Source: Clavulina sp. PMI_390
Lineage: Eukaryota > Basidiomycota > Agaricomycetes > Cantharellales > Hydnaceae
Direction: 5' to 3'
Assembly: GCA_015039315.1 (NCBI GenBank)
Contig: WIDE01000044.1
Span: 195,880-254,427, forward strand
DNA: 58,548 nucleotides
Part shown: piece after piece, positions 23,133 to 35,017 of the stretch
How the letters are laid out: each line of letters opens with the position of its first letter
Numbering within the stretch: the stretch's first letter is position 1
Made by a program: the position numbers and the translations under genes
Notes under the pieces: generated by a model
Seen by the model: the letters and a program-made list of their open reading frames with translations, nothing else
Told to the model about the DNA's origin: nothing
Database searches by the model: none

Positions 23133-24684
23133 TTACAGCAACTCCACAGGGAAACCATGTTGGTCAAGCTCAAATTCCGATGTGACCTTTACCAAATATG
23201 TTAGATTAGTGTTCAGCACCAGAACAAAGCGCTATAAAATACTGCACAGACCTCAATCCCGGATTCAAGTAGGTGTTGTCGATTCCGCCCAGGGAGATCA
23301 AATGGGAGCACCAGTTTCTTCAGCTTCCCTCTTCTGGCGTTGACTAACACAGATACACTGGGCCAGTTCCGTTCTTCATCAACTCTCCAGCCAGTCTGTC
23401 CCCGCTCCTGGACCTGAATGACTAGAGTGCGTAATTCGGGAAACGGTAGGCGGTTTATTTCGCACAACGGCTCGACCATATTCCATATATCCGTCGAATC
23501 ATACCGCGTAATCTGTGCAACGAGCTGTGTGATGTTTCGAGAGTTTCTAAGCTAAATTTTGGCAAGTTAACACCTATGCAAACAACAGAAATGGACCAGA
23601 TATGAACCTTCGTTTTTGCTAACCTAGATATGACTTGATGATTACATTCAACAAACTCAACAGTTTGGAGACTTGGTGCAATGAATGAATCCATGATGAT
23701 ATGAAGACCAGCTAGATCGCTTGCGGAATACCCTGTGAATCGAAGAGAGAGGAGAGAGTCCATAATACGGGTGGGCGACGGAATGTAGTCGTTCAGCTTT
23801 ATCACGGACTCATTATGGGCATACAGAGTTAGGTGCTCTAGACATCCGATGTTGGTGATCATCTCGAGAAATCTTTTCAAGGTCTGGGTATCCCAAACTA
23901 AGACTCCAAGATTTTTCAGCTGGGTGAAGGCTCCCCCAATCCTTGAAGGAGATGTGTGGGGACAGTACAATGACTGAAGAGAGGGGAAATTCGGCGGATA
24001 GAGGTCGGGGAAGTAAGTCAAAGGGAGGTTTCCCATCAAATCTCGCAAGCAAAGGGCGCGGAGAAGGGGAAGTGGCTGGGTAAACCATGAGGCGAGACTG
24101 ATGTCTCCATCCCTCACCATGCCTGAAATGCCCACATGGACAGTTTCAGCCTTTTTGAGATAAGTGGAGCTGGCTCCTAGGACTGTGCGGAGACACTCAG
24201 GATCAAATGTATCGAATGAAATTGTCAGCGACCGAGACCCAGCTCGCAAGCACCATTCATCAAGGGCTCCTGTCGGCCAGTTGCGGTAATCTGCATCCAC
24301 AAATAAATGGGACATCCCAAGGACTGCTGAACGAAATCCTTGGGATACATGAGACAACTGGATTATTGTTGCTCTATCTCGGGGTGATTCCACAATGAAG
24401 TCAATGATGTGCTGGATTAGCTCGGGTGAGAGAGCACCAAAAGATGTGTTTCGAAGTGTAACACGGTTACGGATCTGGCACACCGTTGCATGGATGTTGG
24501 TGATGATTGCTGTGAGGTCACTCAGATCACTGAGGACCTTGTCGATAGATGCAAGCTCTGCAGTCTGATGGGGTCTAGAGAGGGCATGATCAGGGTAATA
24601 GAAGACCTCCGTGAGGCCATGCAGTAAATTTCCGTGGCTTGTAGTGAATGTAGCTAACAGGGATCGGATGTGCGGCGACAGCAT
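23133..24684 (-). CDS. F-box protein with LRR-like region (about 476 aa)
   Basis: Exons downward: 23608-24684, 23252-23551, and a last exon 23133-23186 whose use is uncertain. The F-box-like motif LSPELIQHIIDFIVES lies at about residues 86-101, a position expected to bind Skp1 in an SCF ubiquitin ligase. It is followed by repeated Leu-rich segments (LPLLRALCL, FPSLQSLYC, LEHLTLYA). A heptad-like helix (TAELASIDKVLSDLSDLTAI) precedes the box, as in many Agaricomycete F-box proteins. After intron 1 the frame continues LRNSRNITQLVAQITRY. If the last intron is not removed, the protein ends after YSALFWC at 23213. The substrate is unknown. Confidence 0.8.
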
Positions 24685-25056
24685 GGCTGTGACTCGGCTC
24701 CGTCACACCAAGCTTGGTATCGCAACCAAACCCGACGAACCAACCACTGCGTTACTGGTCAACTTGACAAGGATCATCAAGGTTCATGAACGTATCAAGG
24801 AGAGTACTTGGTCAATCCAGGGAGGAGCCAAGTAACAACAAAGCACATATTCATAATGGAAGCGTGGACTAAAACTCACAGAGGCTGTCACGAGCCCTGC
24901 TATATAGTATAAGGGAAGCCAGAAGCTCAGCTTGCGCAAGGAGAGCCAATCGAGAGAGGACAACAGATTTATTTGCTATGTAACTTCAATGGAATCCTTT
25001 TTATAGTAACATCCTTGATACAATTTTCCCAAACTCTGAAAGGTATTGTAACCAAA
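24685..25056. other. Spacer, F-box gene to protease gene
   Basis: About 370 bp cover the F-box promoter and the protease 3' region. Nothing else is supported. Confidence 0.4.
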
Positions 25057-27315
25057 TCACGCAGAGCCAACAACCACCTGAGCTGTAGCTGCGCTGGCTG
25101 CAAGATTCTTTGGCGCGAATCCCATGGTAGAGTTAATTCCAGCATTGCCAAAGTAGAAGGCAATGTAGTAGTTATCCAGGAACGGCACACCAGTGATCCT
25201 AGATATTTCTTATTGGTTCCTAGTCAACTCAAACAAGGTGATTCGTAAAAGCGTACCAGTTCGTGGTCGATCCTGCATCGTTCGCGGTTGGGGTGCAGAA
25301 GCCATTCCCGTTATTCGTGGTAGTATCCACCAGCGAGTAGGTGTAGTTGCGGAACTGAGTACCACGGAAATTGAATGTGATCTCCGAGCTGCATGGGAAC
25401 AGGGTAGCGCCATTGACGGTCTCGGCTCCGACGAGGGTGAGGAGCGTATCCCAATCGTTAGTGGGAATCCCAAGAATTCCGGGATCGCCTAGTAACATAA
25501 CCATCACATTGGGGGTTTAAGCAGGGTCAGAGCGGAATTGAGCATACCAGTGTCGAAGACGATGCTAGTATGAGTGAATTGTGCGGTGGCATTAACCCAG
25601 TTACCTGAACCCTTCACAAATCGTTGGCTGGAGGGATTGTTCCACATGGAATCCTGAGTCACAGGGATCCTGGAAGGTCATGAAGAATCGTTTAGTATTC
25701 TAGAAACAAGGTAACATGATCAAACCCCTCACCAGTCCATAGTGCCGAGATATTTGTTTCGATCAAGACCACCAACGTCCACTTTGGAGGTCACACCCGA
25801 AGCAGGCTGATCAGTGGAATTGAGCTACAGTAAATGGAAAGATATGGGCATCATTTAGCACATCACGAATGACGCGCATGGCGTCGGTGGATGCCCCGTA
25901 CCTGATAGAAAGCAATGACTGGTGACTTGATGATGCCATCCTGATACATCGCTTCGACGAAGCTCGGCCAAGCCGCACATTGGGCGCCAGCACAATAACT
26001 TGAAGATAAATATTAGCAAGTGTATTGCTCCAAGACGGGACTGACGCACCTCTTGGCGATTCCAAAGTTGCCGTCAAGACCTTCGCCGCCCGTCGGGATA
26101 TGATACGAGGCACCCAGCGTCGTCGAGAGGATGGTGATGTTGCTGAAGGCGAGAGTATCGTTGACCTTCCAGAAATCGAGCGTATTGGCTTCACCTCCAC
26201 TACCATAGGCGATCGAGCTTTCAACACTGGAGTTGCTGAAATGCTGAGTGGACTCCTTGTAGTAGTTTTGGTGTCCACCTGAACTGGCCACTTAGCACCA
26301 ATATCTCCCGGAAGAACGAAGCATACGGACCACAATCATCACATCCTGTCCACACTACCCAGCTCTCGCTTGCTCCAGCATCAAGTAGCACATCAACTGT
26401 GGAGCCATTGCCTCCGTTGACAGTCGCCTCCGCACCAAGTGACAGGAACGCATGGTATGAGTATTCGAGCTTTCCCTCGGCCAAGAACCCGTTGGCAGGG
26501 AAGGTTGGAGCAACAGCATGGATGAGGTCAGGAGGGTTCCCCGTGATAACAATATGATCAACTAAGATGAAAGGGCGGGATAGTCAGCATAGCCAAGGGT
26601 AAAAATGCTTCATTTCCGCTCGCCGAACCCGCCGACTCAAAAAGGAAGCTTCTATAGCCACATCAAACTCACTATTCATTTGGCCATACTTCGAGCCTCG
26701 ACTGTCGAAAACATTCACAATACGGACGGAATGAACCGCGTTGGTGAGACCCGTCTTGAGGTAGAGCCGCCTGGGACCATCGCTCCCTGTAGATGTGGCA
26801 TTGTAGGCATCGATCTGGCCAGCGGCTACGCCATCAAAGCTGATGTTGTAAAGCGCGCCATCGGATCGCTGATAGCCCCAAAACTCGAACGTAGTTCTGA
26901 CAAGATGGAGCTATCAGTGAGGTGCGCCGCTAACACTAAGGCTGTTAAAAAAATACATACGATGGAGCTATGAGATAAAAATACATTGATCAGTCGCTGT
27001 CGAACGAATGACCACGATATGAGCTTACTGGAAAATACGTAGGTGATCACACCCAGGTTCGCATTGCTGAGGAGGAAACGAGCTCCTCCGGAAAACTCGC
27101 CGGGTGCTCCAACTGTGGCCACAGGCGCGAGCAATCAGATGGAGGCTCAGGGAGAGCAAGACGATGAAAGGTTGGGGCGTACCTTCAAACCATGAACCGT
27201 AAGGGCTGAGCCCAATGGTGGAATCCGACGCCCCCACGGCTACGGAGACGTTGGCTGCATGAGCCTGAATGGCCCAGAGGCAAACGGCCGGGAAAAGAAG
27301 GAACAGGTGCAGCAT
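25057..27315 (-). CDS. Secreted aspartic protease-like (A1) protein with N-terminal beta-sandwich-like domain (530 aa)
   Basis: Eleven exons downward: 27183-27315, 27029-27112, 26961-26967 (7 nt), 26673-26896, 26331-26561, 26050-26278, 25902-25998, 25733-25824, 25548-25669, 25257-25488, 25057-25198. The signal peptide is MLHLFLLFPAVCLWAIQAHA. Residues about 25-160 form an extracellular domain (FEFWGYQRSDGALYNISFDG) of a kind often found on basidiomycete surface proteins. A pepsin-type domain follows: first active-site loop LLDAGASESWV, flap IAYGSGGE, second loop SIVFDTG, and WITGVPFLDNYYIAFYFG near the end. The first loop reads DAG where the family has DTG or DSG, so activity may be reduced. 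Many N-x-S/T sites agree with secretion. The 7-nt exon is required to keep frame. Confidence 0.82.
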
Positions 27316-28670
27316 CGCAAGAAGGGGCTTGAAGGCTCAAGACCTGGCGAGTATCTGGCAAAGTAGGAGGGTACTTATACCCGTCAAGAGGCCTCCTAGA
27401 CGCCCCTGGTCTGAGAAAAATCTTAGTAACAGAACCGGCGAGTAGCTCAGGCTCAAGGCCTCCATTACATGCCGCCCAGGCAAGCACCAATAACTAACGA
27501 TCACCGGGTGTGCACATGGCGGCTACGAGCGCTTGGGCTTCTGGCTTCCGTGCAATACAAGAAGATCTTTTTCTAGATGTTAAGTTGAGCTAGGGTCAAC
27601 TATGATGCGGCTCAAGAATTTAGAGGATCCTCCTAGTTTGGCCGTGACAGACATGGCGATTAAGCAGCAAGATGATCTCGTGCCAAGTGATTTCGAGCCC
27701 AAGATAGTCAGCCGGGCTCCTCAATAGCATATGACCAATTGACTGGGATCTAGAGGCAGCTCTAAGATGTATCAAAGCGGCAGCAGCGCCGTTTGGGGAT
27801 CGTCAACTGGCCGTCGCGCCCCCGTTTCCGCTGATTCACTGTTGAGACTTCACGGAGCGGCTTGCACGGGCGGATTCAAGCAGAGCCAGAGGTAGAGGGA
27901 CAATTGAGGTGTATCGGCAAAGATCAAAAAAAGATGGTAGCCTAAAAAGCGACTTATTTGGAGATTTCACTAATGGGATCCCTGCAAAAGAGCGGTCAAC
28001 AACTCGCAATGGCGTTAGCCAAGTTTCAAGATATAAACGGTGCTATGGAGAATTTAGGGCAAAAATCCCGGAGAAATCAGGATGGAACGACCCCGCCGAT
28101 GCCGCGGAGCCAAGAGACAGTCGGCAGGATTTGCTCCGCCTTTTGGTAGCGCCCGAGAATGATAGGTGAGTGTGACACCAGTCACAATTACGTTGCCTTT
28201 GTCACGGTAGTGACAGGAGAGAACTGATGCGCCAAGCCGTGTTTCGGATTGTTACTCGCGATTGACGATTTTCAGGATGACAAGCACTGGGAGTGTAATC
28301 ATCCCTGGTGTCAAAGAGCAATATGAATGCTTCGCAATGCTTCCATCGCCTTTCTTGGTTAGAAGGCGCTTAGGACTTGGCAGCTGGCAACGACGCCCAA
28401 ACAGCGCCTTTATCTCCGCTTATTAGTCTCCTGTTGTTGCCTCCCCGATGGCTACTCTTGCCACCCATGAACCACGGTCTAGGCCGTTGGAGCGAAGTGT
28501 CTCGGCCTGAAAGGCTGCCACATTTTTCGCCACATAAAAAGACCACTTGAGTTGTCGTTTTTGAGCCATCCCAGTCCCCCAGCATCCAAGCCTCTTCTTC
28601 TTTCTACTTTCCTTTCTTTTAACACTCTTTTTTCCCTGCACGCTAGACGTTGCCCTTCTGCATTGTTAAG
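27316..28670. promoter_or_regulatory. 1.35-kb intergenic region with paired GTGAC/GTCAC palindromes
   Basis: This divergent spacer lies between the protease and SUR7-like genes. Positions 28171-28186 read TGTGAC-ACCA-GTCACA and 28200-28215 read TGTCAC-GGTA-GTGACA, two perfect 6-bp inverted repeats with 4-nt loops separated by 13 bp. GCCAAG hexamers, matching the fungal PacC/Rim101 consensus GCCARG, occur at 27682, 28018, 28109 and 28231. Small minus-strand frames at 28370-28641 are not recognisable genes. Confidence 0.4.
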
Positions 28671-29733
28671 ATGATCTCTGGCACCGCAGTATTTGTTGTC
28701 CGATGGCTGGCTCCTATCATGTTCCTTGCTTCAATCTTTCTGTCAATTTTCTCATTCGTGGTAAGTGCTTAAAATAACGGGCCCCGTAAGATTAGAGATC
28801 TGACCCATTGTGTAGGGGCCTGTACCAACTACTCATCACGTTGCCCTCATCGCTGTCACTCCGATGAACTCAGAAATGATGGGTGCTTCGCGTCGAGACA
28901 TCAGCAGCTTCGCGTACGCGGAAGGTGCTGAAGGTCGCCGAGTGCCCCGCGCGGCCCTTTTTGGAGTTCTTTCTGCTACTACTGACGGAGCGAGTGCATT
29001 TATTGGACCACTCGGTATGCAAGATTTTCTTACCTCTATGGAAATTCATACATCAATCATTGACAATAATGGATCTTCTTCCACAGGCTCGTGCGCCAAG
29101 GCACACAACGCCGACCAACTCACTTGCCAATCTGCTAACTGGGATGCTACTTACGGTGCGTTGATATACATCCTACTTCATTTCGGGGGTTATTGACTTG
29201 TTCTCCTTCCCAAGATTACTCTCTCCTTCCTTCCAATGCTCCCAAGACTGCCCTGCCTCCTTCTCCTCCAAGCACCTCTCCCCCATTTTACCTCACTGCC
29301 ATTATCATCTCCACTCTTTTCTTCCTACTCACCTTTGTCGCGTCTCTGGCCGACCTCCTTCCTTCCGCTCCCGCTGCTCTCGCTACGATGAACACCCATC
29401 CTGGATTCAACCAAGGCGTCACATCGCTCGGAATGCTCGGGTTCATCATGACCCTCCTGACTGCTCTTGTCTGGCGCATCAGCTTTGGACGAGACGTGCA
29501 GGAGTTCAACATCCGTATCGCCGTAGCCAGCGGAAGCCCTGCACTGGTTGCGAGTCTCTCGAACGGGTTTACCAGTGAGTGCGCGTTCGCCTTCCACAAC
29601 TCCTGTATCTTGAAACTTATCCATCTCTTCTTCCTCATCAGTGATCTGGATCTCTCTGGGCTTCCAGGCACCTTTGCTCGCCTGCCAGTTCTTCAAGTTG
29701 CACATGGAGGCAATCTCCAACGGGAAGGCTTAA
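28671..29733 (+). CDS. SUR7/PalI-like four-pass membrane protein (269 aa)
   Basis: Five exons: 28671-28760, 28816-29014, 29087-29155, 29215-29574, 29642-29733. The N-terminal hydrophobic segment (APIMFLASIFLSIFSFV) is followed by an extracellular loop with GSCAKAHNADQLTCQ. That is the Cys-x-n-Cys arrangement typical of SUR7/PalI and other claudin-like proteins. Then come helices around FYLTAIIISTLFFLLTFVAS, SLGMLGFIMTLLTALVW and WISLGFQAPLLACQFF. Family members organise plasma-membrane eisosome domains or act in ambient-pH signalling (PalI/Rim9). Which role applies here cannot be told from sequence, although PacC-like GCCAAG hexamers in the upstream region make the pH option worth noting. The ATG follows a pyrimidine-rich leader. 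Confidence 0.75.
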
Positions 29734-29966
29734 CCAAACCACACTCTCACTTCCCCATCTTACTTCATTATTTTAATTTACACTAATGGACACTCAGCAT
29801 TATCACGGACTTCCCACAATCAATGTGCTTTCTTTGTCGTTTTCTCCAAGTATGCGTTTTGAGACGTCACATGGAGCTCTAGAAAGTTGATATATAAGCA
29901 GGGGGTTGGTAAACTATTAGAAATCCAAGCGATCGTGTGCGTGCGAAAGAAGTGTATAGAGTAAAT

Positions 29967-32511
29967 TCAAGAGATGCCTTCAACCTGTTCTCTCTGGCGT
30001 TTCGTCATCGCGAAGACGCCTTCATAGCCATTTGTATCCTCTTGCGTCATCGTATCGCGCCATCGCCCGACCCAGATGCCGCCATCAAGGATGTATCCCC
30101 GGTAAGCCCATGTCCCTCGACCATCATTGCCCGCCTAAGGAAAGGTGGTATAAGATCAGGAGGTGCGAACGAGTCAAGGAGTGGGTTTTAGACGCACATA
30201 GGACTTGACAAGATTTACCATCCCATCCCATAATCGTACTCTACCCTTGACAAGGAAAGGGCCCCATGCCGAATGCCCCTGTATCCGACAACGATATCAG
30301 CATTGCTGATAAAAATAAGCAAGCACATAGCAGCAAAGTTACAAACCTTTCCAGTGAGAATGATGTCGGGAGGAGAAACATCATCTTCATTGAGTTCATC
30401 AACCTGGCGGGTGGTTATCTCGCTGTTCAGGCTCGTAGTGCTACTGTTGGCGAGCGACCCTGAATGGGACGTCAGAGGACTCGAGTACCAATGTGAATCG
30501 AAGTACCCAGAGGTCATGCCGGATTCATCTGGAGTGTGCATAGGAGATCGAGTCATCGATCGTTTGAGTGCGGGCATTTGCCACGGGATAGGATGGCGTG
30601 CCGGATGTAATATCGAGCCTGACGGCCGGAGAGCGTTGAACGGAGGCGGGTCAACGGTCCTCAGCGTGATATACGTTTTCGTCGTCGGAACACCAGAATT
30701 GTGATCCATATACGTGGCTGTGAGCGTTGGGGAAGGGGAAGGAGGCGGGGAAGTGAATGGCGAGGTTGGGGACTGAGCGCGAGAGCCCTGTATCGTGTCT
30801 TCCAGGTGGACATCATCTGGTAGGAATCCATGCAGGCCTGGGCCCATATCGATAAGGGAGTCGGGGAAGTCCACATCATCGTCAGCAGGGTCAAGGTATT
30901 GAGCGGCGGAGGTAAGACTTCGAGAGTAGTGATGCTCCTTGATGCTCCATACTTGGGGCTGTTGCGCGATAGTTGAGGAGTGTATTGCTTCATCATCACC
31001 ATCCAGCATGTCACGAAAACTGTCAAAGTCAGTGAACTAGAACCTTTTCAGTTCGGGTAACTCAGGGTTCGTGCGCGGCGGAATCAGACTCACCGCAAAG
31101 CGCCCCTCCCAATCACCTGAAAATATCCCTTTGAGATAGGAGGAATCCATGCCTGCGGACTGTCTGGGGTCTAAGCATGAGACCAGCCTAGGAAGGTTAG
31201 GGTAATGTTAATCGGGGCGGGCTCAACGAGTTATAGCTTTAGGCTATTAGGACTCACCGATTAAAGTCTCCGTCGTACTGACGGGAATTACGCAAGTTCG
31301 GGAGTCGATATGCACTTGCATTTTGCAGCTCTACGAGTGACAAATTTGACATAGCCCCGCTGTTCTCGGAGCTATAGTCGAGCCTCATACCTAGACTCTC
31401 GAAGATGGATCTCTTCTCGAATCTCGCGAAATACATCAGGAGACCTGCATGAACCAGCAGCGGTGGGGTGATGCGCAAAGGTGTTCCATAGAGTGTGATG
31501 ATGACTGAACGATCCATGGGGTCGATATCGGCATCATATCTGTTCTCCCTGGCCCGAGAGTAGCCATCCGTCTCAGGAGTAGTGTTTGTTGGGAGGTTAT
31601 ATAGCATCCAAGGAGCGAAGTAGGCATTGTACTGAGGGTGGTACAAGTATCAGAGCAAACACAAAGGCGCGAAAAGTAGGAAGGACTAACGTTGAAGTTT
31701 GCGTAGTTGACAGGTCGCAGAAACTGGATCATCTTATTCTCATAATGAAGATCCTCATTGGACAGCGTTTCTACAGCATCCGAAATTAGTGCGAGTAATC
31801 ACGTGTATATGGGCAAATCATGTAGCGACCTAATAACTCACCCCATGAGGTACTAAACCAGCATATCCACATCATCAGCGCTCGATCGACAGTCTCCGGT
31901 AGCAGCGTCGTGGCGTCCAAGCTTTGGAACAAGTACTGGTCCATGCAAAGCCGAGCGTATTGTCTCATCTTGCCATACCGGAACAAGTACCGGCTGTTTT
32001 TGCAGTCGCTCTCTACACACATTATATAGATGGTCCAGAGATAACTCAAGGTCTCTTCTTGGGAGAAACAGAAGAGATTTTGCGATGCAAAGACGGCCCG
32101 CATGTAGCGGAGTGCAGTGAATCGAGCTCGTAGTTCGCACGCGAGGCCCCACGAGCTGGTCCGAGACAGTTCCGGAGAGGTCGCGTTCGGGGATCCTCTA
32201 GAGGACGACGGACTCGGATCCGATTCCGATAAAGCACTGTTTTGAAATCGTCTAAAGGGAGCAGCAGTATCAAAGTTGAGCCGGAAACAATCTGCAAACA
32301 CAGTTGGGTTATGCTTGAAGCCTAGGTTGAGATAAAGCGCCCGGGATGTCGTAGACAGAGCCAGAAGGCTTCTCGGAGGTCCTTGTGGCTCTTGTAGGTT
32401 AAGATGGTGGGCAATTTGCTCTATCACTTCGAGTGGAACTGTCTGCAGCGACAGCGGTCTCCGGCTTGAGTGGCACAAGGTCTTAGCAACCCTATTTTCT
32501 GCAATCGCCAC
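29967..32511 (-). CDS. Conserved basidiomycete F-box protein (718 aa)
   Basis: Seven exons downward: 31842-32511, 31691-31770, 31258-31631, 31094-31187, 30347-31036, 30198-30278, 29967-30134; all junctions are frame-consistent. The F-box (LSLQTVPLEVIEQIAHHLNL, residues about 20-39) is followed by a large helical region. A Ser/Pro-rich, probably disordered segment (exon 30347-31036) comes next. The C-terminal block contains GHSAWGPFLVKGRVRLWDGM and GTWAYRGYILDGGIWVGRWR before DT, which recurs in a family of Agaricomycete F-box proteins and looks like a small beta-rich substrate domain. Its expected role is substrate recruitment to an SCF ligase; the substrate is unknown. Confidence 0.85.
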
Positions 32512-33198
32512 GATCGCATAACGGATATGTACCTTGGCATCGACGCGACTATTCTAAATGACGATAGCGAGATGGGGTAAAGAGCGGAAAGCAAAAGCTG
32601 TTACGGGCAGCTGATGCTGGGAGGGTCGGAGATGTGTGTAGACAGGCGCGGAAGTTAATACAAACCCCGGTTCCCAGGGTGCAAGGTACCATCTGGAAGC
32701 ATTTGAGATTGGTTTTTTTCGCCAAAAAAAGATCGTCGGGTGAGTAAGAGGAGGTCAGAAGTGGATATCGTGACTGCAGCGTCGTTGTTTGTGGGCACAT
32801 GGGGGTACCCGGGATGCCCCGTGCCGCGGCCATACAGATACGGAGACAAACAAGGAACGATACTGTACCGTTTTGACAGCTCTGACATGCACGTTGTGTG
32901 TGGTATGATGCTAATTAGACGAGAACACATGGGTCAAGGCGCTGGACCTCTGAATCTCCCGGCGACATAATCCACTACAAATGGGATTGCATGCTCGGGC
33001 GTGAAAGGCACTGAAAGTGGAGTGAGAAATGGAGCACACAGAACAGGAACCATGATCAAACAAAAGCGTATCAACGATTAGACTACGACGATTCATGCAT
33101 CAACGTCAAGGTTGGCGAGTTTCAGTTGACCCTATGTATACACAACGTCAACATTGTAGCACGATGTGCGTACTGTGAGTTCCGTCGATCCTCAAGCA
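32512..33198. other. Spacer, F-box gene to Fmp52-like gene
   Basis: About 690 bp lie between two minus-strand genes. Short open frames on both strands (for example 32549-32833) show no family features. Nothing else is seen. Confidence 0.4.
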
Positions 33199-34356
33199 CT
33201 AATGGAAACGAACCTTGTTGGGTATAACAGTGTATTCTGGCACATCGCCTTTCCCACCCGCCTTGAAGACAGCAGCTTCCTTTGGTAGTCCTGCAGAGCC
33301 TTTAACTGCAGCATAGTGGATTGATTTGGCAACCTCAGTGGTCTGCCACCGTGCCAAGAAAGAATCATTCAGAACAGATAGGGGCAGAGGGTCCTACAAC
33401 TCGGTTACGTACCTCAACCTCCATGTTCGGAGTGAAGAAAGACATAGCATGTGTGACGAATCTGAGTGGGAACATAGAATAGGCGTGTGAAGGTGCGATA
33501 GAGAATCAGCACACAAGGTCCACCATTTCATCAATGCAATGAGGAAGACCCGTACCCAGCGATGTGCTCTCCCAGACGGAAATCACCCCCACGGTTCTTG
33601 AGGAAGCCTGGGCGCAGGACCACAAGATCGTCATACCCAAGCTTGGCGAGACCTTCCTCCGTTAAACCCTTGCTCCTATGCACACATCATACAAACCAAA
33701 TATGAGTCACACGAGCGATAACAGATTCACTAGTGGTGAGAAGACGCACTTGGCATAAGGAAGTGCCGAGCCAGGGTCCGCTCCAAAGGACTGTCATAAA
33801 GTAGTGTCATTGCGTGTGTGGATAGGCGTAACGTTGGGGAGGTAGTGACTCACGGAGACATACAGAAGCCGTTGCTGAACACCAGGGACGCGGGCAGCTC
33901 TCGCGCTGTTGATAACATATTCTCTGTCAATCTTGACGAAGCCTTCCATTCCACCTGCTGCAGCACGAGTCGTTCCCAAACTGGAAGAGCACCGCAAGTT
34001 CCGGTTTAGTGACAGAACAGATGATACACGCTCATGATCGTCATAGAGAGTACGCACGTTATGATAACGACATCGTACTTGCCGTCAGCAAGCCCTTCCT
34101 CTCCGATCTTCTCAAAGTTGACCACCTTCTGCTCGAGCTTTCCAGGAGGATTCTGAGCGGCTAGTTGGTCCTGCGCAGTGACTCGGCGTCCGAACTCAGA
34201 CACGCGAGAGAAATGAGTGCTGCCAAGCAACTGCGAGAGGGTGTGCTTCCCAACAGCGCCGGTGGCACCAATGATGAGAGCGGATTTTCCTAGAGAGATA
34301 TCACAGTTCCTTAGATCATAATAAGAGAACAGAAGTCATACTATCTGACCTGACAT
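33199..34356 (-). CDS. Fmp52/HTATIP2-like NAD(P)-binding protein (239 aa)
   Basis: Seven exons downward: 34350-34356 (only 7 nt, encoding M-S-G start), 34058-34289, 33854-33980, 33750-33790, 33556-33675, 33413-33461, 33199-33342. The Rossmann loop is ALIIGATGAVGKHTL near the N-terminus. TLGTTRAAAGG and FVKIDREYV follow. Catalytic-type YAKSKG occurs after FGADPGSALP, then LRPGFLKNRGGDFRLGEHIAG. This order matches Fmp52 (yeast mitochondrial outer-membrane associated) and human HTATIP2, atypical short-chain dehydrogenases whose substrate is poorly defined. It diverges from O-fucosyltransferase-like gene A across about 660 bp. Confidence 0.85.
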
Positions 34357-35017
34357 TGTCTGTTAAGAGCGAGGGCTAAGATAGTAAGTTTCCCAATGCG
34401 CGCGTGAAAGGTGACGTCTGCGCGCTGCCGGCGGCTTCTTCAGTGTTCAGCCAGTCACAGCTTGTCACCACCCAATTGACTTTTTCTTTCATCGAGGTGT
34501 CGTTCCCTGTGCTTAATGAATAGCTAGATATCTCTATGTTGCATATAGTTCCTGAAGCGAGAACCAAATGCTTCGAGCCCAAGAATGAGCATTCATAAGT
34601 TTTATAAATTACACGTAGATGGTCGACGACATAGCGCCGAAGAACTTAGTCTTCCCGCCACGGGCCGGCGGACGTCTGTGGCCGCAGAGATGAACATCAA
34701 ATCGGCCAAAGGAATAGGAAAGAGCGGTGGTGAAACGAAGAAAGAGACGAGGAAGTCAAGTGTGTGATTGGTGCTAGGAGAGGCGCACCGGAGTTCTGGT
34801 CTCTTAGCGCCGATGGATCCGTGTGGCTGGCTGCGACCCAGATAAGTGGATTGCTCAACAGCGCTTGGCACGGCTATCTATAGAACCCACGTTTGAATAC
34901 GTAAACGCGCAGTTGGGAATTGCTTGGCGATCCGACAGACCGAAGAATTGCCACCTCAAATCTCCTGCCAGGCTGCCAAAGCCTCCTCCCATCCTGAACA
35001 TCCATGCATCTGGGCTC
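34357..35017. other. Divergent promoter region, Fmp52-like gene and g35018
   Basis: About 660 bp, no gene recognised. An in-frame extension of the following gene back to 34823 is possible but lacks homology to its paralogues and is not used. Confidence 0.4.

Noticed and set aside
28370..28641. Small basic minus-strand frames
   Set aside because: They overlap each other in different frames and sit in the SUR7-like promoter and leader; no homology seen.
34823..35017. 65-residue N-terminal extension of copy A
   Set aside because: Paralogues B and C start just before the signal anchor; the extension has no counterpart.
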